Shown here in pieces: positions 8,059-15,050 of a stretch of DNA of 64,000 nucleotides. The translations under genes were made by a program, and so were the position numbers. The notes beneath the pieces were generated by a model. It searched no databases. It was not told the DNA's origin and saw nothing but the letters and a program-made list of their open reading frames with translations. Source of the DNA: Variovorax sp. PMC12 (GTDB lineage Bacteria > Pseudomonadota > Gammaproteobacteria > Burkholderiales > Burkholderiaceae_C); NCBI RefSeq assembly GCF_003019815.1, contig NZ_CP027774.1, positions 248,001 through 312,000 on the forward strand. Reading direction: 5' to 3'. How positions within the stretch are numbered: the stretch's first letter is position 1; the number at the start of each line of letters is the position of its first letter.

Positions 8059-8502
8059 ATGAAGATCCTCATGCTGCACGGCATCAACCACGACATGTTC
8101 GGCAAGCGCGACCCGAAGCAGTACGGCACGGTGACGCTGGCCGAGATCGACGCGCAACTGCAGGCACTCGGCAAGGAGCTCGGCACCGAGGTCGAGAGCT
8201 TCCAGACCAATTGCGAAGGCGCGATGTGCGAGCGCATCCATCGCGCCTTCACCGAGGGCGTGGACGCGGTGCTCATCAACGCCGGTGCCTGGACGCACTA
8301 CAGCTACGGCATTCGCGATGCGCTGGCGATCCTCACCGTGCCGGTCGTCGAGTTGCACATGTCGAACATCCATGCGCGCGAGACGTTTCGCCATCACTCG
8401 GTGTTCGCCGAGATCGTGAAGGGACAGATCTGCGGCTTCGGCGTGGACAGCTACCTGCTCGGCCTGCGTGCCGCGGCATCGGCCGCGGTGCGGGCGCACT
8501 GA
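8059..8502 (+). CDS. aroQ: Type II 3-dehydroquinate dehydratase-like protein (AroQ family)
   Basis: 147 residues, the normal length for type II dehydroquinases. GKRDPKQYGT provides Arg17 and the catalytic Tyr22, VELHMSNIHARETFRHHS supplies His100 and the following arginine, and INAGAWTHYSYGIRDAL matches the substrate lid. Two motifs deviate: the family GPNLNLLG is GINHDMFG here and the SNxEG loop is TNCEG. The catalytic residues are kept, so dehydration of 3-dehydroquinate (or a close relative) is likely, but the altered pocket may mean a changed substrate. It is the last gene of the 4.2-8.5 kb operon; an SDR gene converges on it with only 15 bases between. Confidence 0.85.
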   Translation: MKILMLHGINHDMFGKRDPKQYGTVTLAEIDAQLQALGKELGTEVESFQTNCEGAMCERIHRAFTEGVDAVLINAGAWTHYSYGIRDALAILTVPVVELHMSNIHARETFRHHSVFAEIVKGQICGFGVDSYLLGLRAAASAAVRAH

Positions 8503-8517
8503 GACCGCGCTGGTGCG

Positions 8518-9333
8518 TCAGATCATCGCGAAGCCGCCCGACGCTCCGACGGTCTGGCCCGTGATGAACAGCGCCCGGTCGGACGCGAGAAACGCCACCA
8601 GGCCAGACACGTCCTGCGGCCTGGACAGCCGCCCGACGCCCTTGGAGATCGGATAGATGTTCACCATCTTGGCGAGCAGTTCGTTGTTCTGCGGCGTCGC
8701 GTCGATGTGCAGCGGGCCGTCCTTGATGCCTTCATGCGACACCGCACCCAGCGCGATGGAATTGACGGTGATCGCATGGCGACCGTGTTCGCGCGCCAGT
8801 GCCTTGGCGAAGCCGGCAATCGCGGCCTTGGCGCCGGAGTAGACGGCCATGTTGGCTTCCCCGATCCGGCCCGCCTCCGAGATGATGTTGACGATGCGTC
8901 CGCGCCTGGCCGCCACCATGCCGGGCAGCACCGCATGGCAGCAGTGGAAGGTGCCGTAGACGTTGAGATTGACGATCTTGGCCCAATCGGCCACGGGCAT
9001 GTCGACGAAGGCCGGTGTGCGCCCTCCCTTTTCGCGCCGCTCGGGAATGATGCCTGCGTTGTTCACCAGGATCTGCACGGGCGCATCGAAATGCCGGAGC
9101 GCGGCGTCCACCATGCCTTGCACCTGATCGGCCTGCGTGATGTCCGCGGGCGCGGCCAGCGCTTGGCCTCCCTCGCTCTCGATCTCGCGCGCAACGGCCT
9201 GTGCGCGCTCGGCAAACAGGTCGTTGACGACCACGCGCGCGCCTTCGCGGGCGAGCTCGATGCAGATCTGGCGTCCGACGCCCTGCCCGCCTCCGGTCAC
9301 CAGGGCCACCTGGGATTCCAAACCGAGTTTCAT
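8518..9333 (-). CDS. Short-chain dehydrogenase/reductase
   Basis: 271 residues. VALVTGGGQGVGRQICIELA is the TGxxxGxG cofactor motif, DLF at the end of strand 2 suggests NAD preference, NNAGI is the structural motif, and IISEAGRIGEANMAVYSGAKAA contains the catalytic Ser and YxxxK. The ATG at 9333 is followed upstream (minus direction) by a GGAAAG ribosome site. It is the most distal gene of a minus-strand block that begins with a Bug receptor and includes DUF35, a thiolase-fold protein and enoyl-CoA hydratase, where a 3-hydroxyacyl-CoA dehydrogenase would fit. The substrate is not determined by sequence. Confidence 0.88.
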   Translation of the reverse strand: MKLGLESQVALVTGGGQGVGRQICIELAREGARVVVNDLFAERAQAVAREIESEGGQALAAPADITQADQVQGMVDAALRHFDAPVQILVNNAGIIPERREKGGRTPAFVDMPVADWAKIVNLNVYGTFHCCHAVLPGMVAARRGRIVNIISEAGRIGEANMAVYSGAKAAIAGFAKALAREHGRHAITVNSIALGAVSHEGIKDGPLHIDATPQNNELLAKMVNIYPISKGVGRLSRPQDVSGLVAFLASDRALFITGQTVGASGGFAMI

Positions 9334-9377
9334 GTGTACTTTCCTTGCTGTTGGATGAATGAAGATGCGGGCGGCGC

Positions 9378-10196
9378 TCAGCGGCCCTGGAACACTGGCT
9401 TTCGCTTCTCGACGAAGGCCCGCATGCCCTCCTTGCGGTCTTCGCTGTCCACCAGGAGGGCCGCGGCATAGCGCTCGTACTCGAGGCCGCTGTCCAGGTC
9501 GGTCTGCATGCCGCGGTTGACCGCTCGCTTGACGAAGCGCACGGCCAGCGGCGGCATCTCGCCGATCTGCCGCGCCAGCGCGAGGGCGCCGGACATCAGT
9601 TCGGCGCCCGGCATCACCTGGGTGACCAGCCCGTAGTCCAGCGCGCGAGCCGCATCGATCTGTTCGGCCGTCAGCATCAGCGCCTTGGCGCGCGCCTCGC
9701 CGATCAGACGCGGCAGCCGCTGCGTGCCACCGGCCGCGGGAATGACGCCCAGGCGGACTTCGGGAAGCCCCAGGCGGGCATGGTCCGCCGCGATCCGGAT
9801 GTCGCAGCACAGCGCAAGCTCCAGCCCGCCGCCGAGTGCCACCCCGTTGATCGCCGCGATGGTGGGCTTCTCGAACTCCTCGATGCCGCGGAACAGGTCG
9901 TGCGTGGCCTTCTGCGCGACGAAGAAGTCGGTCGCGCAGATCTGATGGTCCGCGCGCTCCTTGATGTCGGCACCCGCGCAGAACGCGCGCTCGCCGGCGC
10001 CGGTGAGCACCACCGCGCGCACGCGCGCATCCGCGCGCGCCAGTTCGAAGAACGCGCGCGCGAGGTCCGGTTTCATCGTTCCGCCGAGCGTGTTCATGCG
10101 ATCGGGCCGGTTGAGCGTCACGACGGCCACGTGGCCGTGGACGGCGTAGTCCAGCGTCGGGAGCTCGACGCGGTCAGGATGCGTGTTGTCGGTCAT
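9378..10196 (-). CDS. Enoyl-CoA hydratase
   Basis: 272 residues from ATG 10196, chosen because GGAGA lies eight bases upstream; an in-frame ATG at 10208 would add four residues. LNRPDRMNTL, FCAGADIKE (oxyanion loop) and GVALGGGLELALCCD are crotonase motifs. Both catalytic glutamates are present, Glu126 in GGGLELAL and Glu146 in GLPEVRLGV, unlike the crotonase at 304-1095. The expected reaction is hydration of a trans-2-enoyl-CoA. It lies between the SDR and thiolase-fold genes, giving a hydratase, dehydrogenase and carbon-carbon cleaving set for one acyl chain. Confidence 0.92.
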   Translation of the reverse strand: MTDNTHPDRVELPTLDYAVHGHVAVVTLNRPDRMNTLGGTMKPDLARAFFELARADARVRAVVLTGAGERAFCAGADIKERADHQICATDFFVAQKATHDLFRGIEEFEKPTIAAINGVALGGGLELALCCDIRIAADHARLGLPEVRLGVIPAAGGTQRLPRLIGEARAKALMLTAEQIDAARALDYGLVTQVMPGAELMSGALALARQIGEMPPLAVRFVKRAVNRGMQTDLDSGLEYERYAAALLVDSEDRKEGMRAFVEKRKPVFQGR

Positions 10197-10213
10197 GGGT
10201 GTCTCCATTTCGT

Positions 10214-11368
10214 TCAGGCGGTGCCGCGCGAGAGCACGTGCGCGATCGCGACGGATCCCAGGCCGATCATGTGGGCCATGCCCCAGTTGGCGCCCTCGTG
10301 CTGCCGTCCGCTGGCTTCACCGCGAAGCTGCCGGGTGATTTCCGCAATCTGGCCGATGCCGGTGGGCCCCAGCGGATGCCCCATGCCGATCAGGCCGCCC
10401 GACGCATTGATCGCGCAGCGCCCGCCGATCTGCGAGTCGCCGCGCTGCAGGAAGGCCGCGCCCTCGCCCGGCTCGCAGACACCCACGGCCTCGCTGTAGA
10501 GCAACTCTTCCACCGAGAAGGCGTCATGCAGTTCCAGCAGATCCAGGCGTGACGCGGGAATGGCCGCCTGCGCAAGCGCGGCGCCTGCGCTGGCGCGCAC
10601 CAGGTCGACGGCGGCGGCGCCGTAGCTGGTTTCCGGCGTCTCGCTGCACGCTGCCGAGGCGCGCACGCGCACACAGCGAGCGGCATCCAGGCCCAGGCGG
10701 CGCAGCGCGCGGCCCGACACCAGGATCGCGGCGGCCGCGCCTTCGCCGCGCGGGCAGCATTGCTGGACCGTCAGATCCCCCGCCACGCGCGGCGAGCCGA
10801 GCACCTGCTCGAGGGTGCGCGGCTTGCGGAACTGCGCATACGGATTGCGCGAGGCATTGCCATGGTTCTTGACGGCGACCTTGGCCATCGCCTGCGCGTC
10901 GGCGCCACGCTCCCTCAGGTAGGTGCGCGCCATCATGGCGAACTTCACGGCGGGCACCGTGGCGGTGTCGCTCAGCCTTGCCAACCCTTCCTTGTCGGCT
11001 GCGCGCCGGCCGTCCCCGTGCTTGTCCACGCCGACGGCCAGCACCACGTCGCTCACGCCGCGCGCCACCTCCATGCATGCCTGGCGGAACGCGAACGACC
11101 CCGATGCGGACGCGTTCTCGACCTGCGTGACCGCCAGCCCCGTGGCGCCGAGGTGCCGGAACATCACGCGCCCCGCGGCCATGCCGATGGACGTGGTTCC
11201 GACATAGGCGCTCTGGACCTGCGGCCACGCCAGGCCCGCGTCTGCCAGCGCGCCCCGCACTGCGGCGAGCCCCAGGTGCGTGTAGGGCGTGTCGCTCGGG
11301 AACTGGTACGCATGCATGCCGATGCCGGCCACGTACACGCCGTCGTTGTCGTCGATCCAGTTGCTCAT
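10214..11368 (-). CDS. Thiolase-fold protein without the nucleophilic cysteine (SCP-x/Ltp2-like)
   Basis: 384 residues from ATG 11368, which overlaps the DUF35 stop. The SCP-x thiolase layout is clear: AYVGTTSIGMAAGR, VENASASGSFAFRQA, LELHDAFSVEELLY, and NASGGLIGMGHPLGPTGIGQ. At the nucleophile position of thiolases (ACASG) this protein reads ASASG, with Ser87 encoded by TCC; the second, C-terminal catalytic cysteine region reads GLGSVAIAHVL and also lacks Cys. Thiolase-superfamily members without cysteine that pair with a DUF35 protein include the Ltp2-type retro-aldolases of steroid side-chain breakdown. A carbon-carbon lyase is inferred rather than a thiolase; experimental proof is absent. 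Confidence 0.85.
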   Translation of the reverse strand: MSNWIDDNDGVYVAGIGMHAYQFPSDTPYTHLGLAAVRGALADAGLAWPQVQSAYVGTTSIGMAAGRVMFRHLGATGLAVTQVENASASGSFAFRQACMEVARGVSDVVLAVGVDKHGDGRRAADKEGLARLSDTATVPAVKFAMMARTYLRERGADAQAMAKVAVKNHGNASRNPYAQFRKPRTLEQVLGSPRVAGDLTVQQCCPRGEGAAAAILVSGRALRRLGLDAARCVRVRASAACSETPETSYGAAAVDLVRASAGAALAQAAIPASRLDLLELHDAFSVEELLYSEAVGVCEPGEGAAFLQRGDSQIGGRCAINASGGLIGMGHPLGPTGIGQIAEITRQLRGEASGRQHEGANWGMAHMIGLGSVAIAHVLSRGTA

Positions 11369-11793
11369 CGCGCCGCTCCTTCGGCCGGCACGAAGCGGCA
11401 TGCAAAAGTCTCTCCGCCGGGCAACGCAACGGCGACGGCGCGAAGCGCCATGCCGACCTGCAGGCACGACTCGTCCGATCCGGCCATCACGCCCTCTTCG
11501 ATGATTCCGTCCTCGATGAGGATGTCCGCCGCAATGCGCGGCACCTCCATGCCGGGCAGCAGCGGCACGTGCAGCGTCACGAACTCCAGCAGCTTGCCGC
11601 CGCCTGGTCGCGCGACCTTCCCGGCGTTGCTCAGCGGGTCGCCGCAATGGCTGCAGCCGGGCACGTTGGCGGGGAAGACGAGCTTCCCGCAGGCCGGGCA
11701 TTGCGCGAAGAGGAACTCCAGCGACGCACCGTCGGGCGCGAGCTGGTAGAGCGTTGGATGCTGTGGCTGAAGGCCACGCAATTCATTGGTCAT
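11365..11793 (-). CDS. DUF35/OB-fold zinc-ribbon protein (acyl-CoA-associated)
   Basis: 142 residues. A rubredoxin-like zinc ribbon is formed by CPAC (32-35) and CSHC (46-49), followed by an OB-fold with KLLEFVTLHVPLLPGM and ILIEDGIIEEGVM. Such ChsH2-type proteins form complexes with thiolase-fold or crotonase-like partners and contribute to CoA-ester binding. The stop overlaps the start of the thiolase-fold gene (ATGA), as expected for stoichiometric partners. Together the two genes mirror the ChsH2-Ltp2 aldolase arrangement. The upstream neighbour is a Bug receptor gene. Confidence 0.9.
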   Translation of the reverse strand: MTNELRGLQPQHPTLYQLAPDGASLEFLFAQCPACGKLVFPANVPGCSHCGDPLSNAGKVARPGGGKLLEFVTLHVPLLPGMEVPRIAADILIEDGIIEEGVMAGSDESCLQVGMALRAVAVALPGGETFACRFVPAEGAAR

Positions 11794-11843
11794 GGAACTG
11801 GTTTCCTGGTTTTGCAAAAAGGCGGGGGGCGGGCAGCGCGTGG

Positions 11844-12830
11844 CTACTCCAGCTTGGCGCCGGAGCTCTGCACCACGTCGCGCCAGCGCGTCATTTCCGA
11901 CTTGACGAAAGCGTCCAGCTTCTCGCCGCGCATGCCGCGCATCGGCACGCTGCCGAACTTCTCGGTGGCGGCCAGCAGCTCTGGATTCACGATGGCTTCG
12001 GCCATGGCGTCGGCAAGGCGCTTGACGATGGGCGCCGGCGTCTTCGACGAGACGAACATCGCGCCCCACGCGCTCGACGCAGCGCCGGGATAGCCCAGTT
12101 CGCCCACGGTCGGCAGGTCGGGCGCGCTGGACAGCCGCGACTTGCCGGTGACCGCCAGCGCCTTCAGCTTGCCCGACTGCACGAAGGGCAGCACCACGGC
12201 TGCGTAGTCGAAGGCGAGGTCGAGGTTGCCGGCGATCAGGTCGGTCAACGCGGGGCTGCTGCCCTTGTAGGGCACGTGCGTCATCCGGATGCCCGCGGTC
12301 GTCTGGAAGAGCTCCGCCGTCAGGTGCGTGGCCGTGCCCGCGCCCGCCGAGCCGAAGTTGAGCTTGCCGGGGTTCTTCTTGGCGTACTCCACCAGCTCGG
12401 GCACCGTCTTGAACGGCTTGTTCGGATTGATGACCAGGATCAGCGGCGACTCCGACATGCCGTGCACGGCGGTGAAGTCCTTGACCGGGTCGTAGCGCAC
12501 GTTCTTGTAGAGCGCCAGGTTGGCGGCGTGCGTGCCCTGGGTGCCGTAGATCAGGGTGTAGCCGTCTGCCGGCTGCCGCGCCGCGGAGTCCACCCCGATC
12601 GAGCCGCCCGCGCCGGGCCGGTTTTCCACGACCACGGGCTGCCCGAGCTTCTCGCCGAGCTTCTGCGCCAGCAGGCGCGAGGTGTTGTCGGTGATGCCTC
12701 CGGGCGGGAACGGCACGACGAAGGTCAGCGGCCTGGACGGCCAGCCGTCGGCCTCGCTGGCGGCGTGCCCGGGGGCGGAAAGAAGAAGTGCGCAGCCGAG
12801 AGCGGCAATGGCTTTGAGGAAGGTTTTCAA
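11844..12830 (-). CDS. Bug/TctC-type substrate-binding protein
   Basis: 328 residues with an AGGAG ribosome site before ATG 12830. The signal peptide covers about residues 1-23 (hydrophobic, ending APGHAAS), and the mature chain starts WPSRPLTFVVPFPPGGITDN. The family motifs PVVVENRPGAGGS, GKLNFGSAGAGTATHLTAE and THVPYKGSSPALTD follow. It is the first gene of the minus block to 8518 and diverges from the IclR regulator at 13021. The ligand is unknown; the downstream enzymes imply an acid degraded through CoA esters. No membrane TctA/TctB genes are adjacent. Confidence 0.93.
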   Translation of the reverse strand: MKTFLKAIAALGCALLLSAPGHAASEADGWPSRPLTFVVPFPPGGITDNTSRLLAQKLGEKLGQPVVVENRPGAGGSIGVDSAARQPADGYTLIYGTQGTHAANLALYKNVRYDPVKDFTAVHGMSESPLILVINPNKPFKTVPELVEYAKKNPGKLNFGSAGAGTATHLTAELFQTTAGIRMTHVPYKGSSPALTDLIAGNLDLAFDYAAVVLPFVQSGKLKALAVTGKSRLSSAPDLPTVGELGYPGAASSAWGAMFVSSKTPAPIVKRLADAMAEAIVNPELLAATEKFGSVPMRGMRGEKLDAFVKSEMTRWRDVVQSSGAKLE

Positions 12831-12871
12831 GGTTGTCTCCTGGTTTTGGAATTCGATTCGTTTGTGTTTTT

Positions 12872-12889
12872 TCTACGAATGGACGTAGA
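12872..12889. promoter_or_regulatory. Inverted repeat, candidate IclR operator
   Basis: TCTACG and CGTAGA are perfect 6-base arms around AATGGA, located between the divergent Bug receptor and IclR genes. The half-site TCTACGA recurs at 12999-13005, just after the proposed IclR promoter, which strengthens the case for a specific binding site. Confidence 0.45.
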
Positions 12890-12961
12890 CTACTTCAACC
12901 CTTCGTTGTTTGACAACCGTGTTTTCTGACTTTTTTGATCGCCGCCCAGGATGGAAACTCC

Positions 12962-12990
12962 GTGAAAGTCGGGAATGTCGTCGCTATGAT
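12962..12990 (+). promoter_or_regulatory. Candidate promoter of the IclR gene and catabolic operon
   Basis: TATGAT (12985-12990) is a good -10 box, with GTGAAA (12962-12967) seventeen bases upstream as a weak -35. The predicted start near 12997 leaves a short leader with a GGAGG ribosome site before ATG 13021. The second TCTACGA half-site overlaps the transcript start, compatible with autorepression. Confidence 0.4.
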
Positions 12991-13020
12991 CGACAACTTC
13001 TACGACCTATCGGAGGATTC

Positions 13021-13845
13021 ATGCCCACCATCGTTCCTGCGGCCACCCGCACGATGACCCTGCTCGAAGTCTTTGCGCGAGAAAAGCGCGAGCTGTCTAA
13101 CTCGGACCTGGCCCGGCTCATGGACCTGCCCGAGAGCAGTTGCTCCGACCTGCTGCACACGCTGCACGAGTTGGGCTATCTGCTGCGCACCGCGCGCAGC
13201 CGGCGCTTCTATCCAACCGCGCGCCTGTTGACGGTGGCCAAGGAAATCTCGGCAAGCGACCCGCTCTACGCCGTGGGTGCCGAGGCGTGCGAACTGCTGC
13301 GCGACCGCACCGGCGAGACCGGGCTGTGCGGCAGGCTGGAGAGCGGCGTCGTGAAAGTCATCGCGCTGAGCGAGGGCCGCCATGCGCTGCGCTACATGCA
13401 GCACGTGGGCGACAAGCTGGCGCTGCACGTCTCCGCGCTGGGCAAGGCGATCCTCGCGATCGGCACGCCCGAAGAAGCGGCGCGCCAGTTGCGGCTGAAG
13501 CCGCTGCGCTCGCTGGCCTCCGGAACGATCACCGACCTGTCCGAGCTGGAGGCGCAGGTGGCGCGCGCGCGCGAACAGGGCTGGATCTGGGTCGAGAACG
13601 AAGGCAGCGAAGGCCTGACCGCCGTGGCGGTGGCCGGCCAGATCGGCGGCGAGACCCTGGCCCTGTCGGTGGCCGGCCTGACCCACCGCATGCGCGACCA
13701 GCGCGAGCGCTGCATCGAGGCGCTGCAGGAGGTCAAGGCCGTCGTCTTCCGGGAGCAGCAGCCGGTGTCGTCGCCTGCCTCCTCCTCTTCTTCTTCCAAA
13801 TCTTCCCGCCGCGGCACCAAGGCCCCGCCTCCCGACGAGCCTTGA
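13021..13845 (+). CDS. IclR-family transcriptional regulator
   Basis: 274 residues from ATG 13021, chosen for the strong GGAGG ribosome site; the frame is open back to 12910 but that region holds the promoter and operator. TRTMTLLEVFAREKRELSNSDLARLMDLPESSCSDLLHTL forms the winged helix-turn-helix (shown here as key segments), and the effector domain carries LHVSALGKAILA and GWIWVENEGSEGLTAVAV. The C-terminal 25-30 residues are an unusual serine/lysine/proline tail (SSSSSSKSSRR). It diverges from the Bug receptor operon and precedes an acyl-CoA dehydrogenase operon by 38 bases, so it probably controls both. Confidence 0.9.
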   Translation: MPTIVPAATRTMTLLEVFAREKRELSNSDLARLMDLPESSCSDLLHTLHELGYLLRTARSRRFYPTARLLTVAKEISASDPLYAVGAEACELLRDRTGETGLCGRLESGVVKVIALSEGRHALRYMQHVGDKLALHVSALGKAILAIGTPEEAARQLRLKPLRSLASGTITDLSELEAQVARAREQGWIWVENEGSEGLTAVAVAGQIGGETLALSVAGLTHRMRDQRERCIEALQEVKAVVFREQQPVSSPASSSSSSKSSRRGTKAPPPDEP

Positions 13846-13883
13846 GCGCCGCTCAACTTCACCTTCAAAAACCAGGAGACCCC

Positions 13884-15029
13884 GTGTACACCCAGACTGC
13901 AGAACAAACCATGCTGCGCGACAGCATCCGCCGCTTCATGAAGAGCGAAGTCGCACCCGTCGTTGCCCGCCACGACCAGGAGCGCACCTTCCCCTTCGAG
14001 CTGCTCAAGCCCCTGGCGGAGTTCGGCTACCTGGGCGGCCGGCTGGCGGAAGAGGAAGGCGGCATGGGCCTGGACCAGCTCACCTGGGCCATGCTGATGG
14101 AGGAGGCAGGCTACGCATGGCTGTCCCTGCGCACGATGCTCAACATCACCAACGCGGCGATCAACAAGCTCGCGGCCGAAGCCACGCCCGCGCAGAAGGA
14201 GCGCTTCCTGCAGCCCCTGCTGGCCAACGAGCGCCGCTGCTTCAGCGCCATCAGCGAGCCCGGCACGGGCTCCAACATCGCGCAGGTGCAGACCCGCGCG
14301 GACCTGCAGGGCGACCACTACGTGCTCAACGGCCGCAAGCTGTGGATCACGAACGGCGCCTTCGGCGATTTCGGCATCGTCGTGGCGCGCACCTTCAGCC
14401 CGGACTGCCAGGGCCAGCTCTCCACGTTCCTCGTGGAGCGCGACGTGTCGCCCTACGAAATGCGCCGCGTGGACACCATGGTCCTGCGCAGCACGGGCAC
14501 GGCGGAACTGGGCTTCGACAACGTCAAGGTGCCCAGGGAGAACCTGCTGGGCGAGGAAGGCGGCGCACTCAAGAAGATGCTGATCGGGCTGGACAGCGCG
14601 CGCGTGAACATCGCCATGGGTGCCGTGGGCGCCGCGCAGTCGGCGCTCGATCTTTCCATCGACTACGCGCGCACGCGCACGCAGTTCGGCAAGCCCATCG
14701 GCAGCTTCCAGCTGGTGCAGAAACTGATCGTCGACATGACGATCCGCGTCGAAGCCGCGCGGGCGCTGGGCCTGCGCGCGGCCGCCGCGCTGGACTCCGG
14801 CAGCGGCGCACGAACCGCCGCGTCGATCGCCAAGCTCTACGCCACCGAGGCCGCTCACGAAGTGGCCAGCATGGCCTTGCAGGTGCACGGTGGCCTGGGC
14901 TACGCCACGGACTACCCGATCGAGCGGATTTTCCGCGACACCCGCGGCGGCACCATCCCGGAAGGCACGACCGAAGTGCAGACCTTGATCGTCGGGCGCG
15001 AGATCCTGGGCATCTCCGCCATTGCCTGA
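13884..15029 (+). CDS. Acyl-CoA dehydrogenase
   Basis: 381 residues with a GTG start at 13884, preceded by AGGAGAC; the first ATG is ten codons later. AISEPGTGSN and LWITNGAFGDF are flavin/substrate motifs of the middle domain, and the C-terminal helical bundle includes RTQFGKPIGSFQLVQ and QVHGGLGYATDYP. The catalytic base is Glu360 in IPEGTTEVQ. The enzyme introduces the trans-2 double bond in an acyl-CoA and passes electrons to ETF. The neighbours supply the CoA ester (ADP-forming ligase and CaiB transferase), so this operon probably oxidises a short or branched acid. Confidence 0.95.
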   Translation: MYTQTAEQTMLRDSIRRFMKSEVAPVVARHDQERTFPFELLKPLAEFGYLGGRLAEEEGGMGLDQLTWAMLMEEAGYAWLSLRTMLNITNAAINKLAAEATPAQKERFLQPLLANERRCFSAISEPGTGSNIAQVQTRADLQGDHYVLNGRKLWITNGAFGDFGIVVARTFSPDCQGQLSTFLVERDVSPYEMRRVDTMVLRSTGTAELGFDNVKVPRENLLGEEGGALKKMLIGLDSARVNIAMGAVGAAQSALDLSIDYARTRTQFGKPIGSFQLVQKLIVDMTIRVEAARALGLRAAAALDSGSGARTAASIAKLYATEAAHEVASMALQVHGGLGYATDYPIERIFRDTRGGTIPEGTTEVQTLIVGREILGISAIA

Positions 15030-15050
15030 ACGTCGCCGGAGTTGCACAGC

